Source: JAIVGV01 sp032229975
Lineage (GTDB): Bacteria > Acidobacteriota > Blastocatellia > Pyrinomonadales > Pyrinomonadaceae
Direction of reading: 5' to 3'
Assembly (NCBI GenBank): GCA_032229975.1
Contig: JAVXVG010000054.1
Coordinates: 1 to 64,000 of the forward strand
Length of the DNA stretch: 64,000 nt
Shown: positions 15,754-24,292 of the stretch, piece by piece
Position numbering within the stretch: position 1 is the stretch's first letter
How the letters are laid out: the number at the start of each line of letters is the position of its first letter
Position numbers and translations under genes: made by a program
The notes under the pieces: model-generated
Told to the model about the DNA's origin: nothing
Databases searched by the model: none
What the model saw: the letters and a program-made list of their open reading frames with translations, nothing else

Positions 15754-16935
15754 ATGAGAGACGCGGTAATGGTTTCGGCAGTGCGGACGGCGGTCGGCAA
15801 AGCGCCGAAGGGGACTCTGAAAGATACGCGACCCGACGAGATGGGCGCGGCTGTGATCACGGAAGCGATCAAGCGCGCGCCGGGCGTCGAGTTGAGTGAG
15901 ATTGAAGACGTGATCATGGGCTGCGCGATGCCGGAGGCGGAGCAGGGGATGAACGTGGCCCGCGCGGCGTCGATCCGCGCGGGCCTGCCGGTCGAAACTT
16001 CGGCAATGACGATCAATCGCTTCTGCTCTTCGGGTCTGCAATCAATCGCGATTGCGGCCGATCGCATCCGAACGGGGAGCGCGGAAGTGATCGTCGCGGG
16101 CGGACTCGAAACCATGTCGATGATCCCGATGGGTGGGCACATCATCCGCCCGAATCCGTATCTGGTCGATCACTATCCCGATTTTTATTTGAACATGGGA
16201 CTCGCCACCGAGAACGTCGCGCGCAAGTACGAAGTCTCGCGCGAGGAGCAGGACGCCTTCGCCCTTCAATCTCACAGGCGCGCGGCGGCGGCGCAGGACG
16301 CAGGCAAGTTCGACGACGAGATCGTACCGCTCACCGTCGCGTTCGAGGAGCTGGACGCGCGTGGGCGCAAGGTACGACGCGAAGTCTCGTTCACGAAAGA
16401 CGAGGGCGTGCGACGCGACTCTTCGGAAGAGAGTCTTGCAAAACTCAAACCGGCCTTCCACGTGAAGGGCACGATCACGGCGGGCAACGCCTCGCAGATG
16501 TCGGACGGAGCGGCGGCTGTCGTCATCATGTCAGACGAGCGCGCGCGTGCGTTGGGATTGAAGCCGCTCGCTCGCTTCGTCGCTTACGCCACGGCAGGTT
16601 GCGCGCCCGAAGAGATGGGGATCGGGCCAGTGAACGCGATTCCAAAGGTCTTGAAGATCGCTGGTCTGACACTAGATCAGATCGACGTGATCGAACTCAA
16701 TGAAGCCTTCGCCGCGCAATCGCTCGCAGTCATTCGCACGCTCGGACTTGATCCTGAGCGCGTCAACGTCAACGGCGGGGCCATCGCGCTCGGCCATCCG
16801 CTCGGCTGCACGGGCGCGAAGCTGACGGCCACTGTCCTTCGCGAACTCGAACGCCGCAACGGTCGCTACGCGATGGTCACGATGTGCGTTGGCGGCGGCA
16901 TGGGCGCGGCGGGAATTTTCGAGCGCGTTGCGTGA
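15754..16935 (+). CDS. fadA: Acetyl-CoA C-acyltransferase (3-ketoacyl-CoA thiolase)
   Basis: A 393-aa thiolase that cleaves 3-ketoacyl-CoA with CoA to acetyl-CoA and a shortened acyl-CoA. The nucleophilic Cys is at residue 91 in NRFCSSGLQ; the other catalytic residues lie in NGGAIALGHPLGCTGAK (His) and MCVGGGMGAAG (Cys). The frame is open to 15727, but ATG 15754 has GGGGAAAG upstream and starts the conserved protein. It is the third gene of the fad operon, followed 55 nt later by fadE. Confidence 0.96.
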   Translation: MRDAVMVSAVRTAVGKAPKGTLKDTRPDEMGAAVITEAIKRAPGVELSEIEDVIMGCAMPEAEQGMNVARAASIRAGLPVETSAMTINRFCSSGLQSIAIAADRIRTGSAEVIVAGGLETMSMIPMGGHIIRPNPYLVDHYPDFYLNMGLATENVARKYEVSREEQDAFALQSHRRAAAAQDAGKFDDEIVPLTVAFEELDARGRKVRREVSFTKDEGVRRDSSEESLAKLKPAFHVKGTITAGNASQMSDGAAAVVIMSDERARALGLKPLARFVAYATAGCAPEEMGIGPVNAIPKVLKIAGLTLDQIDVIELNEAFAAQSLAVIRTLGLDPERVNVNGGAIALGHPLGCTGAKLTATVLRELERRNGRYAMVTMCVGGGMGAAGIFERVA

Positions 16936-16990
16936 GAAGTTTATGTTTGAATTGGACAGTTGATCTTTAACCGGAGAAAGGACGAAAGAG

Positions 16991-18769
16991 ATGTCAGCCG
17001 TAGCCGACGAGAAAAAGATCGTGACGGGCGGAAGTTTCTTGATCGAGGAGCGCGCGAGCGCAGAGATTTTCACGCCTGAAGATTTTACGGAAGAGCATCG
17101 CATGATCGGTGAGACGACGCGCGAGTTCATGGACAAGGAAGTCCGTCCGCGCGAGCCGGAGCTTGAGCAACACAAGTGGGACATCTCGCGCGAGTTGTTG
17201 AAGCACGCGGGCGAGTTGGGTCTCATCGGCGCGACCGTGCCGGAAGAGTACGGGGGCTTGGGATTAGATCAGGTGTCGGGCGGCATCGTCGGCGAGCAAC
17301 TCGGTCGCTCCGCTTCGTTCGCGACGACGATGGGCGCGCAGTCTGGGATCGGTCTGCTGCCGATCCTCTTCTACGGCACGGAAGAGGCGAAGAAAAAGTA
17401 TCTGCCGCGCATAGCGTCTGGTGAACTCGTGACGGCTTACGCTTTGACCGAATCCGGATCGGGATCGGACGCGCTCGCGGCGAAGGCGACGGCGAAACTT
17501 TCTGAGGACGGCACGCACTACATCTTGAACGGCGAGAAGATGTGGATCACGAACGGCGGGTTCGCAGATGTGTTCGTCGTCTTCGCGAAAGTTGACGGCG
17601 ACAAGTTCACGGGCTTCATCGTCGAGCGTCAGGAGGGCCTGACGAACGGCGCGGAAGAGCACAAGATGGGCATCAAGGGATCGTCCACGACCGCGCTCGT
17701 TCTTTCCGATGTTAGAACGCCGGTCGAGAATCTGTTAGGCGAGGTGGGCAAGGGCCACAAGATCGCTTTCAACATCTTGAACATCGGTCGCTTCAAACTC
17801 GGCGCGATGTGCGGTGGCGGCATGAAGCTGATGTTGTCGGAAGCCGTGCGCTACGCGAACGAGCGACAGCAGTTCGGAAAGGCCATCTCCTCCTTCGGCG
17901 CGATCAAGCAGAAGCTCGCGGAGATGGCTGTCAGGACTTGGGTCGGCGAGTCGATGATCTATCGCACGCTCGGGTTGATCGATGAAGCTGTGAGCGAGAC
18001 GACAACGCCGGATGCGAAGCTGCGCGGCATAGAGGAGTACGCCGCCGAGTGCTCGATCATCAAGGTGGCCCTCTCAGAGTATTGCGATTTCGTCGCCGAC
18101 GAGATGGTGCAGATTTACGGCGGCTACGGCTACTCGAAAGACTATCCGGCGGAGGCCGCCTATCGCGATTCGCGCATCAATCGCATCTTCGAGGGCACAA
18201 ACGAGATCAACCGGATGCTCATTCCGGGGATGCTCATGAAGCGCGCGATCTCAGGTCAACTCGCGCTCTTGCCCGCCGCGCAGAAGTTGATGGACGAAGT
18301 CTTGTCGCCGGCCCTTTCATCTCTCGACGAAGACGAAGGCGTGCTCGCCACCGAGTTGAAGCTCGCGCAGAACGCGAAGAAGGTCGCGTTGATGACGTTG
18401 GGGACGGCGGCGCAGAAGTACATGACGAAGCTCGGCGATCAGCAGGAGATTCTGCTCGGCATCGCCGACATCATCATGGACACATACGCGTTGGAGTCGG
18501 CGATCCTTCGCGCGCAGAAGCTCGCCGCCGCTCAAGGTGAAGAAGAATCGGCGCGCTACCTCGACATCGTGCGCGTCTTCGCAAGCGAAGCCGCTGATCG
18601 CATCGAGACCAATGCGCGCAACGTGCTTGCCGCGATGAGCGAGGGCGACGAGTTGCGGACACTGCTCGCCGCGCTCCGTCGCTTCACCAAGCGCACGCCC
18701 GCCAACTCTGTCGCCGCGCGACAGCGCATCGCAGACGTTTTGATCAAGGCGAATCGTTACGCATATTGA
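16991..18769 (+). CDS. fadE: Acyl-CoA dehydrogenase (FadE type)
   Basis: A 592-aa flavoprotein catalysing the first, FAD-dependent step of beta-oxidation. The N-terminal helical domain is followed by the beta-domain (AYALTESGSGSDALAAKATA and EKMWITNGGFADVFVVFA) and the C-terminal helical domain with IYGGYGYSKDYPAEAAYRDS and RIFEGTNEINRM. An extra C-terminal domain of about 170 residues makes it close in length to Bacillus FadE and longer than classical 380-aa family members. GGAGAAAGG lies just upstream of the ATG. It ends the operon; an inverted repeat follows. Confidence 0.95.
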   Translation: MSAVADEKKIVTGGSFLIEERASAEIFTPEDFTEEHRMIGETTREFMDKEVRPREPELEQHKWDISRELLKHAGELGLIGATVPEEYGGLGLDQVSGGIVGEQLGRSASFATTMGAQSGIGLLPILFYGTEEAKKKYLPRIASGELVTAYALTESGSGSDALAAKATAKLSEDGTHYILNGEKMWITNGGFADVFVVFAKVDGDKFTGFIVERQEGLTNGAEEHKMGIKGSSTTALVLSDVRTPVENLLGEVGKGHKIAFNILNIGRFKLGAMCGGGMKLMLSEAVRYANERQQFGKAISSFGAIKQKLAEMAVRTWVGESMIYRTLGLIDEAVSETTTPDAKLRGIEEYAAECSIIKVALSEYCDFVADEMVQIYGGYGYSKDYPAEAAYRDSRINRIFEGTNEINRMLIPGMLMKRAISGQLALLPAAQKLMDEVLSPALSSLDEDEGVLATELKLAQNAKKVALMTLGTAAQKYMTKLGDQQEILLGIADIIMDTYALESAILRAQKLAAAQGEEESARYLDIVRVFASEAADRIETNARNVLAAMSEGDELRTLLAALRRFTKRTPANSVAARQRIADVLIKANRYAY

Positions 18770-18778
18770 TCCATTGAT

Positions 18779-18833
18779 TCATTGGCTCATTGATTCACTG
18801 CAAGACATCTCAAATGAATCAATGAGCCAATGA
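18779..18833. repeat. Intergenic inverted repeat, 19-bp perfect arms
   Basis: TCATTGGCTCATTGATTCA (18779-18797) and its exact reverse complement (18815-18833) flank a 17-nt loop, between fadE and the MBL gene. The arms are built of the short word CATTGATT/CATTGGCT. No T-run follows, so the terminator role is uncertain. It belongs to the recurrent family described in the findings. Confidence 0.85.
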
Positions 18834-18845
18834 GTAAATGAGTAA

Positions 18846-19799
18846 ATGAAAATCATTCCGATCTCACTCCCCACGCCCTTCTATATCGGGCCGGTCAACG
18901 TCTATCTGATCGCTGAAGACCCCGTGACTCTGATCGACACGGGCCCGAAGACGAAGGAGGCGATTGAGGCTCTGCGCGAAGGCCTGCGACGCGCGCGTTT
19001 CCGCGTCTCTGACATCAAACGGATCGTGTTGACGCACGCGCACGAGGATCACTGCGGACTGGCGAAAAGGTTGCGCGACGAGGCAAAGGACGCGCAAGTT
19101 TTCGTCCACGGCTGGGAGACGGGCCATCGCGCGGGAAGACTCGAATATGAAGAGAATCGACAACTGCTCTTGCGCGCGGGCGTGCCCGAAGATGAGCTTG
19201 AGGCGATGCGTCGGCTCTACGCGCATGTCCGCGAGTTTGCCGACGCGCTCGAAGATCACGAGCACGCCGAGTTGAAGGACAACGCGGAGCTTGAGTTCTC
19301 GACAGGCTCTCTGCGCGTCGTGCACACGCCGGGCCACACGCCGGGCTCTTGCTCGTTTGTGCGCGAAGCTGATCGCACGATCATCGCGGGCGATTGCGTC
19401 TTGAAGCGCGTCACGCCGAACCCCGTCCTCTCGCCTGATCCGGTCGATCCCACGCGTCGCTTCCCTTCGCTCGCCGAGTATCTCGTGAGCCTCGCGCGCC
19501 TGCGATCCTTTTCTCCGACGCTCGTCCACGGCGGGCACGGCGACGTAGTCAACGACTACGAAGAACTCTTCAATCGCTACCTGCGCGCCATACGCGAAAG
19601 GCAGTCGGCCGTCATCGCACTCTTGCCAAAGGCCGGAGCGACCGCGTGGGCCATCTCGCGCGAGTTGTTCCCCGACGCGTCGGACGTGCATCGCTTCCTC
19701 GCCGTCTCCGAGACGGTCGCGCACCTAGACCTCGCGCACTCCGAGGGCAAGCTCGCGGTCGAGTTGAGCGAAGGGCGCGAAGTCTATCGTCAGCTTTAA
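18846..19799 (+). CDS. MBL-fold metallo-hydrolase
   Basis: A 317-aa metallo-beta-lactamase-fold protein. The metal-binding signature LTHAHEDHCG is present, with further ligands in VVHTPGHTPGSCSFV, IIAGDCVL and LVHGGHGD. The C-terminal 80 residues are helical with a winged-helix look (TAWAISRELFPDASDVHRFL), as in LACTB2- or GloB-like hydrolases. The substrate cannot be read from the sequence; a thioester substrate related to the preceding fad operon is a possibility only. There is no strong SD; the start overlaps the tail of an intergenic repeat. Confidence 0.88.
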   Translation: MKIIPISLPTPFYIGPVNVYLIAEDPVTLIDTGPKTKEAIEALREGLRRARFRVSDIKRIVLTHAHEDHCGLAKRLRDEAKDAQVFVHGWETGHRAGRLEYEENRQLLLRAGVPEDELEAMRRLYAHVREFADALEDHEHAELKDNAELEFSTGSLRVVHTPGHTPGSCSFVREADRTIIAGDCVLKRVTPNPVLSPDPVDPTRRFPSLAEYLVSLARLRSFSPTLVHGGHGDVVNDYEELFNRYLRAIRERQSAVIALLPKAGATAWAISRELFPDASDVHRFLAVSETVAHLDLAHSEGKLAVELSEGREVYRQL

Positions 19800-19955
19800 A
19801 CTAAAATTGATCGGGTGTAGATGAACCGGCGGGCACGGGGCGCGCGTAATGGGCCACCTTCGGGATGCTATTTGCCCTGAATTGAGCAACGGATGACCGT
19901 TTGTTCTAAGCGTGCGAGGATTAGGCGGAAATACGTGCTGGTATCTTGCTATCAA

Positions 19956-20216
19956 TTACCCGTGAGAAGGCTTCTCATCCTCCAAATCGTCGCACGTGCG
20001 CATGATGCTGTCCCATTGGGCAAGCGTCGAGCGTCGCCCGCGAAAGGTCTCGCGCATCATCGGGTTTAGCTCCTTCACGATTTCATCCCCTTCATCGAGC
20101 AACTTCACGATGCGCGGGTCTGTCTCTTCATCCTCGCCGGTCGGATTCTCTCTATCCAGCCTCTGAATCTCCTTGATGATCTTATCCAACTTCGAGAAGA
20201 GATTTTCGTTCTGCAT
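19956..20216 (-). CDS. Small acidic hypothetical protein
   Basis: An 86-aa protein with no recognised domain: hydrophilic, helical, Glu/Asp-rich (LFSKLDKIIKEIQRLDRENP then EDEETDPRIVKLLDEGDEIV). AAAGGAGA lies 5 nt before the ATG at 20216, preferred over the in-frame ATG at 20234. It is the last gene of a minus-strand group with DUF2127 and methyltransferase genes; 14 nt separate it from DUF2127. Confidence 0.7.
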   Translation of the reverse strand: MQNENLFSKLDKIIKEIQRLDRENPTGEDEETDPRIVKLLDEGDEIVKELNPMMRETFRGRRSTLAQWDSIMRTCDDLEDEKPSHG

Positions 20217-20230
20217 TGAGGTCTCCTTTC

Positions 20231-20767
20231 TCATTTCGCATCCTTAGTCATACTTACTATGATGCTCGCGTCTCGCTTCGGGCGATTGAATAGTCGTGCG
20301 ATGAGATAGACGACCACCGCGATGTTGATCAAGAGCACGACGACTTTCGTCGCGGTGAAGCGTTCACAGAGTTCGTAAACTTCGAGCGGGATCAAAGAAC
20401 CTGTGACGAAGATCGTGAAGTATTCCGCCCAGTGTTTTTGCAGCCACAGCCCCACGCCCTCCGTCAGTAGCAATGCCGCGTAGAAGAAAGTTCCCGCGCC
20501 CAACTCTTCGAGTTGTCTGTCGCTCGCGAAGCTAAGTTTACCGAGCAGCCCATGGATGAAGCGGTTGTCCGGATCGACGCGCAACGCAGCCGTCCAACGC
20601 GCGACGTGCGCGGCGGCGTCTTTGTGGATCAGCGAGAGCGCGCCGATGCCGACGATCAAAAGTAGCAGGCCCTTGAACAGCTTGAAGGCAGCGATCAGCA
20701 GCAGCCACCTGTCTCGCTTCTGCTTCGCGTGGCCCTCTCGCTTACGCTTCATGATGGGTCGAGTCAT
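20231..20767 (-). CDS. DUF2127 family membrane protein
   Basis: A 178-aa integral membrane protein. A basic N-terminus (KRKREGHAKQKRD) precedes a first hydrophobic helix (LFKGLLLLIVGIGALSLI); further helices are around FFYAALLLTEGVGLWLQKHW, YFTIFVTGSLIPLEVYEL and VVVLLINIAVVVYLIARLF. The pattern and the RFTATKV/NRPKRD tail fit DUF2127, a family of unknown function. Its start codon overlaps the stop of the upstream methyltransferase gene by 4 nt. Confidence 0.85.
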   Translation of the reverse strand: MTRPIMKRKREGHAKQKRDRWLLLIAAFKLFKGLLLLIVGIGALSLIHKDAAAHVARWTAALRVDPDNRFIHGLLGKLSFASDRQLEELGAGTFFYAALLLTEGVGLWLQKHWAEYFTIFVTGSLIPLEVYELCERFTATKVVVLLINIAVVVYLIARLFNRPKRDASIIVSMTKDAK

Positions 20768-21309
20768 TTGATGACTTCAAACTCGAAGTAGATCGTCTTG
20801 CCACGCACGACGTAGCAGAGGTACGACTCCCAGAAGCGGCGTATGAAGCGCAGAGAGGGATAGCGGTTGCAACTATTGACGAGCATCTCAAGCCCGAACG
20901 CGCGCCAGAGCTTGAGCATCGTCACGCGGATCAGTCGCGGCTTCAGACGCACTTCGCTGTAAAAGTCGAAGTCGGGCCGCGCGCCGCAGAAGTAGGCGAA
21001 CGATTCGGTGGTGAGGTGGTGCTTGTGCGTCGGGTCTGTGTAGGAGGCGATGTCGGAATAGTGCGGCGTGTCGAGACGTATGATGCCGCCCGCCTTCGTG
21101 ATGCGATGCAACTCCGCGACGACGGCGAGCACGTCTTCCAAGTGCTCGATCACTTGATTGCCGATGACTACGTCGAACTCGTCGTCGGCGAAGGGATAAG
21201 GCACGCTATCGAGATCGTGGATCACGTCGGCCGCCGTGCGCGGGTTGCTGTCGAGCCCAATCGCGCCGGGCGTCTTGTGCTTGCCGCAGCCGATGTCGAG
21301 TATCTTCAT
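20764..21309 (-). CDS. Class I SAM-dependent methyltransferase
   Basis: A 181-aa methyltransferase of the type 11 family. Motif I is KILDIGCGKHKTPGAIGLD at the N-terminus, followed by DEFDVVIGNQVIEHLED and AGGIIRLDTPHYSD. I start at ATG 21309; the longer frame to 21444 runs through an intergenic inverted repeat and has non-protein-like composition. The substrate is unknown. It is the first gene of the minus-strand group and overlaps DUF2127 by 4 nt. Confidence 0.87.
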   Translation of the reverse strand: MKILDIGCGKHKTPGAIGLDSNPRTAADVIHDLDSVPYPFADDEFDVVIGNQVIEHLEDVLAVVAELHRITKAGGIIRLDTPHYSDIASYTDPTHKHHLTTESFAYFCGARPDFDFYSEVRLKPRLIRVTMLKLWRAFGLEMLVNSCNRYPSLRFIRRFWESYLCYVVRGKTIYFEFEVIK

Positions 21310-21404
21310 CGCGGCGGATTGTAGCTCAAAATTTAGTCGGGCGGGTGGGAAGTAAGAACTCAAAGCCGCAGACACAAGAGAGCGCAGAGGGGACGCAGAG
21401 AAGA

Positions 21405-21485
21405 AACGATGAAGTATTAACGATGAACGATGAAGTGAAGACACGCGGCTCTTACTTCATCGTTCATCGTTAATACTCCATCGTT
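21405..21485. repeat. Intergenic inverted repeat, 32-bp arms
   Basis: The 32-nt arm at 21405-21436 (beginning AACGATGAAGTATTAACGAT) and the arm at 21454-21485 are reverse complements with one mismatch, around a 17-nt loop. A TTTTT at 21486-21490 follows on the plus strand. It sits between two divergently oriented genes, so it does not end either one. The arms consist of GATGAA/AACGATG words shared with repeats near 26.3, 54.9 and 57.6 kb. Confidence 0.9.
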
Positions 21486-21559
21486 ATTTTTGGAACCTGC
21501 GGCGGCGTGTGGCGTGGAAGGGGGCGGAAAAATCTTTTACAGGGGAGGTCTCAACTTCC

Positions 21560-22696
21560 ATGTCCAGAAAACAGTTGCTCATCGTTTTGAGTTTGCTGGT
21601 GGCGTCCGTCTTCGCGTCGGTCGCGCTCGCGCAAGTATCCTCGACGCGTCCGGCGCAAGGCGAAGGCCCTCTGGCCTTCTCGATGCTCGTCGTCGGCGAC
21701 AACTTTCTCGGTGTCTATACAGAGAACATCACGCGCGAGAATGCGAGTCGCTACCAGATCGCGGGCGAGCCGCGCGGCGTCGGCGTGACGGAGGTCTTGG
21801 AGAATAGTCCGGCGGCGAAGGCCGGTTTGCAGAAGAACGATGTGATCCTCGCCTTCGATGGCGAGCAGGTGTCGAGCGCACAGAAGCTGCAACGACTCAT
21901 CAACGAGTCCGCGCCCGAACACACGGCGCGACTGGTCATCTCACGCGGCGGCAGCGAGCGCGAACTCACCGCCACGCTCGCCAAGCACGACGCGCTCGGC
22001 GCGGGCGTGAACGCGATGCGCATAGAGAACGGCCAGTTGTTTCGTTGGGACGGCAAGGAGTGGCAGAAGCAGTCGCAGGATGAGTGGCGCAAACAGTCTG
22101 ATGAGATGATGAAGCGATCCGGTGAACTCCGCGAGCAGTTAGAGAAGCTACGCGATCAGCAGGGCGGCAACTTCGCCTTCGCCTTCAACTCCGGTCGTCG
22201 CATCGGCGTCGCGACAACGCCGCTCACAGATCAACTCGCAGACTACTTCGGCGTGAATCACGATGGCGGCGTGCTCGTCACTTCGGTCACAGGGAACAGC
22301 CCCGCCGCGAAGGCCGGTCTGAAGGCCGGCGACATCATCACGGAGGTTGACGGCGAACGCATCAAGACGGCGGTAGATGTGACGCGCCTCGTCAGTCGCA
22401 AGGACGAAGGCGACGTGATGCTCACCATCACGCGCGAGCGCAATCGACGCACGTTCAAGGTCACGCCGGAGAAATCACCCGCGCCGACGTGGGCCACACC
22501 GGAAGGGCTCTTCAACGGGCCCGGCCCACTCGCGCTGCCACGCGAAGGCTTCGTCGTGCATCCCTCGATCTTCAACGCGCCGCGTCTGCCTGCGCTCCAC
22601 GCGTTGCCGCGCGTCGTCTTACCAGCAACGCCGCTCATGCGCGTGCGACCGATCAAAAGTGTCGCGCCCGCGCGCGGGCAACTCATGGAGTTCTGA
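21560..22696 (+). CDS. Secreted protein with two PDZ domains
   Basis: A 378-aa protein with a signal peptide (KQLLIVLSLLVASVFASVAL, cleavage probably after ALA) and two PDZ domains: about residues 65-150 (GVTEVLENSPAAKAGLQKND) and about 215-305 (LVTSVTGNSPAAKAGLKAGD). A charged, probably coiled region (QKQSQDEWRKQSDEMMKRSG) joins them. The arrangement resembles the PDZ tail of HtrA/DegP proteases, but the trypsin-like domain is absent, so a binding or chaperone-like role in the periplasm is more likely. GGGGAGG lies 12 nt before the ATG. A strong terminator follows. Confidence 0.85.
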   Translation: MSRKQLLIVLSLLVASVFASVALAQVSSTRPAQGEGPLAFSMLVVGDNFLGVYTENITRENASRYQIAGEPRGVGVTEVLENSPAAKAGLQKNDVILAFDGEQVSSAQKLQRLINESAPEHTARLVISRGGSERELTATLAKHDALGAGVNAMRIENGQLFRWDGKEWQKQSQDEWRKQSDEMMKRSGELREQLEKLRDQQGGNFAFAFNSGRRIGVATTPLTDQLADYFGVNHDGGVLVTSVTGNSPAAKAGLKAGDIITEVDGERIKTAVDVTRLVSRKDEGDVMLTITRERNRRTFKVTPEKSPAPTWATPEGLFNGPGPLALPREGFVVHPSIFNAPRLPALHALPRVVLPATPLMRVRPIKSVAPARGQLMEF

Positions 22697-23041
22697 GAGA
22701 CATCACAACTGCACTCGACCGGCTGGCAAGATCGTGGTGGGTCTCCTCCGGCACGAAGAAGCGATGCCCCGCGCGTTCGGCGACAAACCGAGCACGCGGG
22801 GCGTCGCTTTTTATGAACTTGAGAGTGCGGGCCTCTTTCTTTCTCTCGTCCTGTCTTCTCATAGTGTGCCATCTTCATTGACTTACTATTAGATTGAGCA
22901 TAGTCTCGGCATGCTTCCGAAAAGCCGCAAGGTTGAACCCACGATCTGCATTCGCCTCTGCACCTCGCCCGCTTAGCCTTCTCTGCAATTCAACGCGCTG
23001 TGATCTAGTGCGCAGTGCCCTATCCACAGAAGGAGATTCAA
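22697..23041. other. Intergenic stretch with terminator
   Basis: Between the PDZ gene and the LCCL gene. It holds the rho-independent terminator at 22761-22812; otherwise no gene, RNA or repeat is evident. AAGGAGA just before 23042 is the SD of the next gene. Confidence 0.6.
22761..22812 (+). terminator. Rho-independent terminator of the PDZ gene
   Basis: GCGATGCCCCGCG (22761-22773) pairs with CGCGGGGCGTCGC (22795-22807), 13 bp with one G-U pair, and is followed at once by TTTTT. GC-rich stem plus T-run is the classical form. Confidence 0.9.
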
Positions 23042-23809
23042 ATGAATAAACTGAAATCGCTGTTGACAGGTTTTCTACTCATGGCCGGTGTCGCAAGCTC
23101 AGCCGCAGGCTCGCCACCGATTTTGATTACCACCGATACCACTCCGATAAATTGGGAAACATCAGCCGCCGGCTTCAAAGGTGAGACGGGACGAACCTAT
23201 AGATTTAGCTGCCCGTCAGACGGCACTGCACAGGGTATTTACGGCAGCGACGTTTATACGGACGACTCGTCCATCTGCACTGCGGCTGTCCACGCCGGCA
23301 TCATCAGCATTGAACACGGCGGCCCGGTGACCATCGAAATTCGCCCCGGTCGCTCAACTTACGGCAGCACGACACGCCACGGGATCAAGTCAATGAACTG
23401 GGGCGAGTATCCACGTAGCTTCGTGTTCAATTCATCCGGCGCGGCCCAAGAAGGTCGTGGCCCAAGTGGACGCAGTTCACGACCGGACGCGGACAATGAT
23501 GAGACGGGAGAAGCAACCCCGATAGGTTGGGACACATCAGCCGGGGGCTTCAAGGGCGAAGCAGGGCAGACCTACAGGTTCAGTTGCCCGGCAGCAGGCA
23601 CTGCACAGGGTATTTATGGCAGCGACGTTTATACGGATGATTCTTCGATCTGCACCGCCGCTGTCCACGCCGGGGTCATTACGCGCGCGCAGGGCGGTAT
23701 CGTCAGCATCGAGATACGTCCCGGTCGCTCAACTTACGGCAGCACGACGCGCCACGGAATCAAGTCAATGAACTGGGGCGAGTATCCGCGTAGCTTTGTG
23801 GTTCGCTAG
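23042..23809 (+). CDS. Secreted protein with two tandem LCCL domains
   Basis: A 255-aa protein with a signal peptide (KLKSLLTGFLLMAGVASSAA). Two nearly identical LCCL domains follow, about residues 37-130 and 165-254. Each has FSCP...TAQGIYGSDVYTDD, then SSICTAAVHAG, then IEIRPGRSTYGSTTRHGIKS and MNWGEYPRSFV. LCCL is an extracellular module known mostly from eukaryotic proteins and present in some bacteria; its ligand is uncertain. The two copies also match closely at the DNA level (for example around 23341-23420 and 23718-23800), so the duplication is recent or kept homogeneous. Confidence 0.88.
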   Translation: MNKLKSLLTGFLLMAGVASSAAGSPPILITTDTTPINWETSAAGFKGETGRTYRFSCPSDGTAQGIYGSDVYTDDSSICTAAVHAGIISIEHGGPVTIEIRPGRSTYGSTTRHGIKSMNWGEYPRSFVFNSSGAAQEGRGPSGRSSRPDADNDETGEATPIGWDTSAGGFKGEAGQTYRFSCPAAGTAQGIYGSDVYTDDSSICTAAVHAGVITRAQGGIVSIEIRPGRSTYGSTTRHGIKSMNWGEYPRSFVVR

Positions 23810-23826
23810 ATTCGTGCGAAGTAAAT

Positions 23827-23863
23827 GAAGATGAACCGGCGCGCGCACCGCCGGTTCATCTTC
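23827..23863. terminator. Perfect 15-bp hairpin after the LCCL gene
   Basis: GAAGATGAACCGGCG (23827-23841) and its exact complement (23849-23863) enclose a 7-nt loop, starting 17 nt after the LCCL stop. No T-run follows, so it may be a structured 3' end rather than a classical terminator. The word GATGAACCGGCGGGCAC also occurs after the MBL gene near 19821. Confidence 0.65.
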
Positions 23864-23885
23864 AGTTCCCATGGGAGAACTTTCG

Positions 23886-24182
23886 ATGATGCAGATCGTG
23901 AAACGCATAAAACTTCGCTTAACAACTTTTCTTCTCTTGACCTTGGTCGTCGCCGCAGGCTTGTTCAGTATCCTGCCGCCCGTCGCCGGAGCAGCGGCCC
24001 AAAACGACAATCAAGCAAGAAGCCGGACGCCCGTACATCATAAAAAACAGGTTCACATCTCGTGCAGGCAGATATGTCTAGCCGACTATGATGCGTGTGC
24101 GAGCCCGGGTGCCAAGCGCGGGGTACGCTCTTGTAAGGCGGTTCGCAACGAATGCTTGGCGGAGTGCCCGACCGCGCAATAG
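23886..24182 (+). CDS. Small secreted Cys-containing protein
   Basis: A 98-aa protein with a long signal peptide (KLRLTTFLLLTLVVAAGLFS, cleavage near AGAAAQ). The mature part is basic and carries four Cys in a helical-hairpin-like spacing (ISCRQICLADYDACASPGAK then SCKAVRNECLAECP), so a disulfide-bonded fold is likely. GGGAGAA upstream supports ATG 23886 over 23871. No family recognised. Confidence 0.65.
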   Translation: MMQIVKRIKLRLTTFLLLTLVVAAGLFSILPPVAGAAAQNDNQARSRTPVHHKKQVHISCRQICLADYDACASPGAKRGVRSCKAVRNECLAECPTAQ

Positions 24183-24292
24183 CAGAACGATTAAAACCTG
24201 CGTCACCTTTCAAACTGCGTGTTGTCACAACGCCGCCCGTTTCAGTGCTCAGGTGTAAGTAACCTTTGTTTCACAATCTGGCCTTAGCTATA

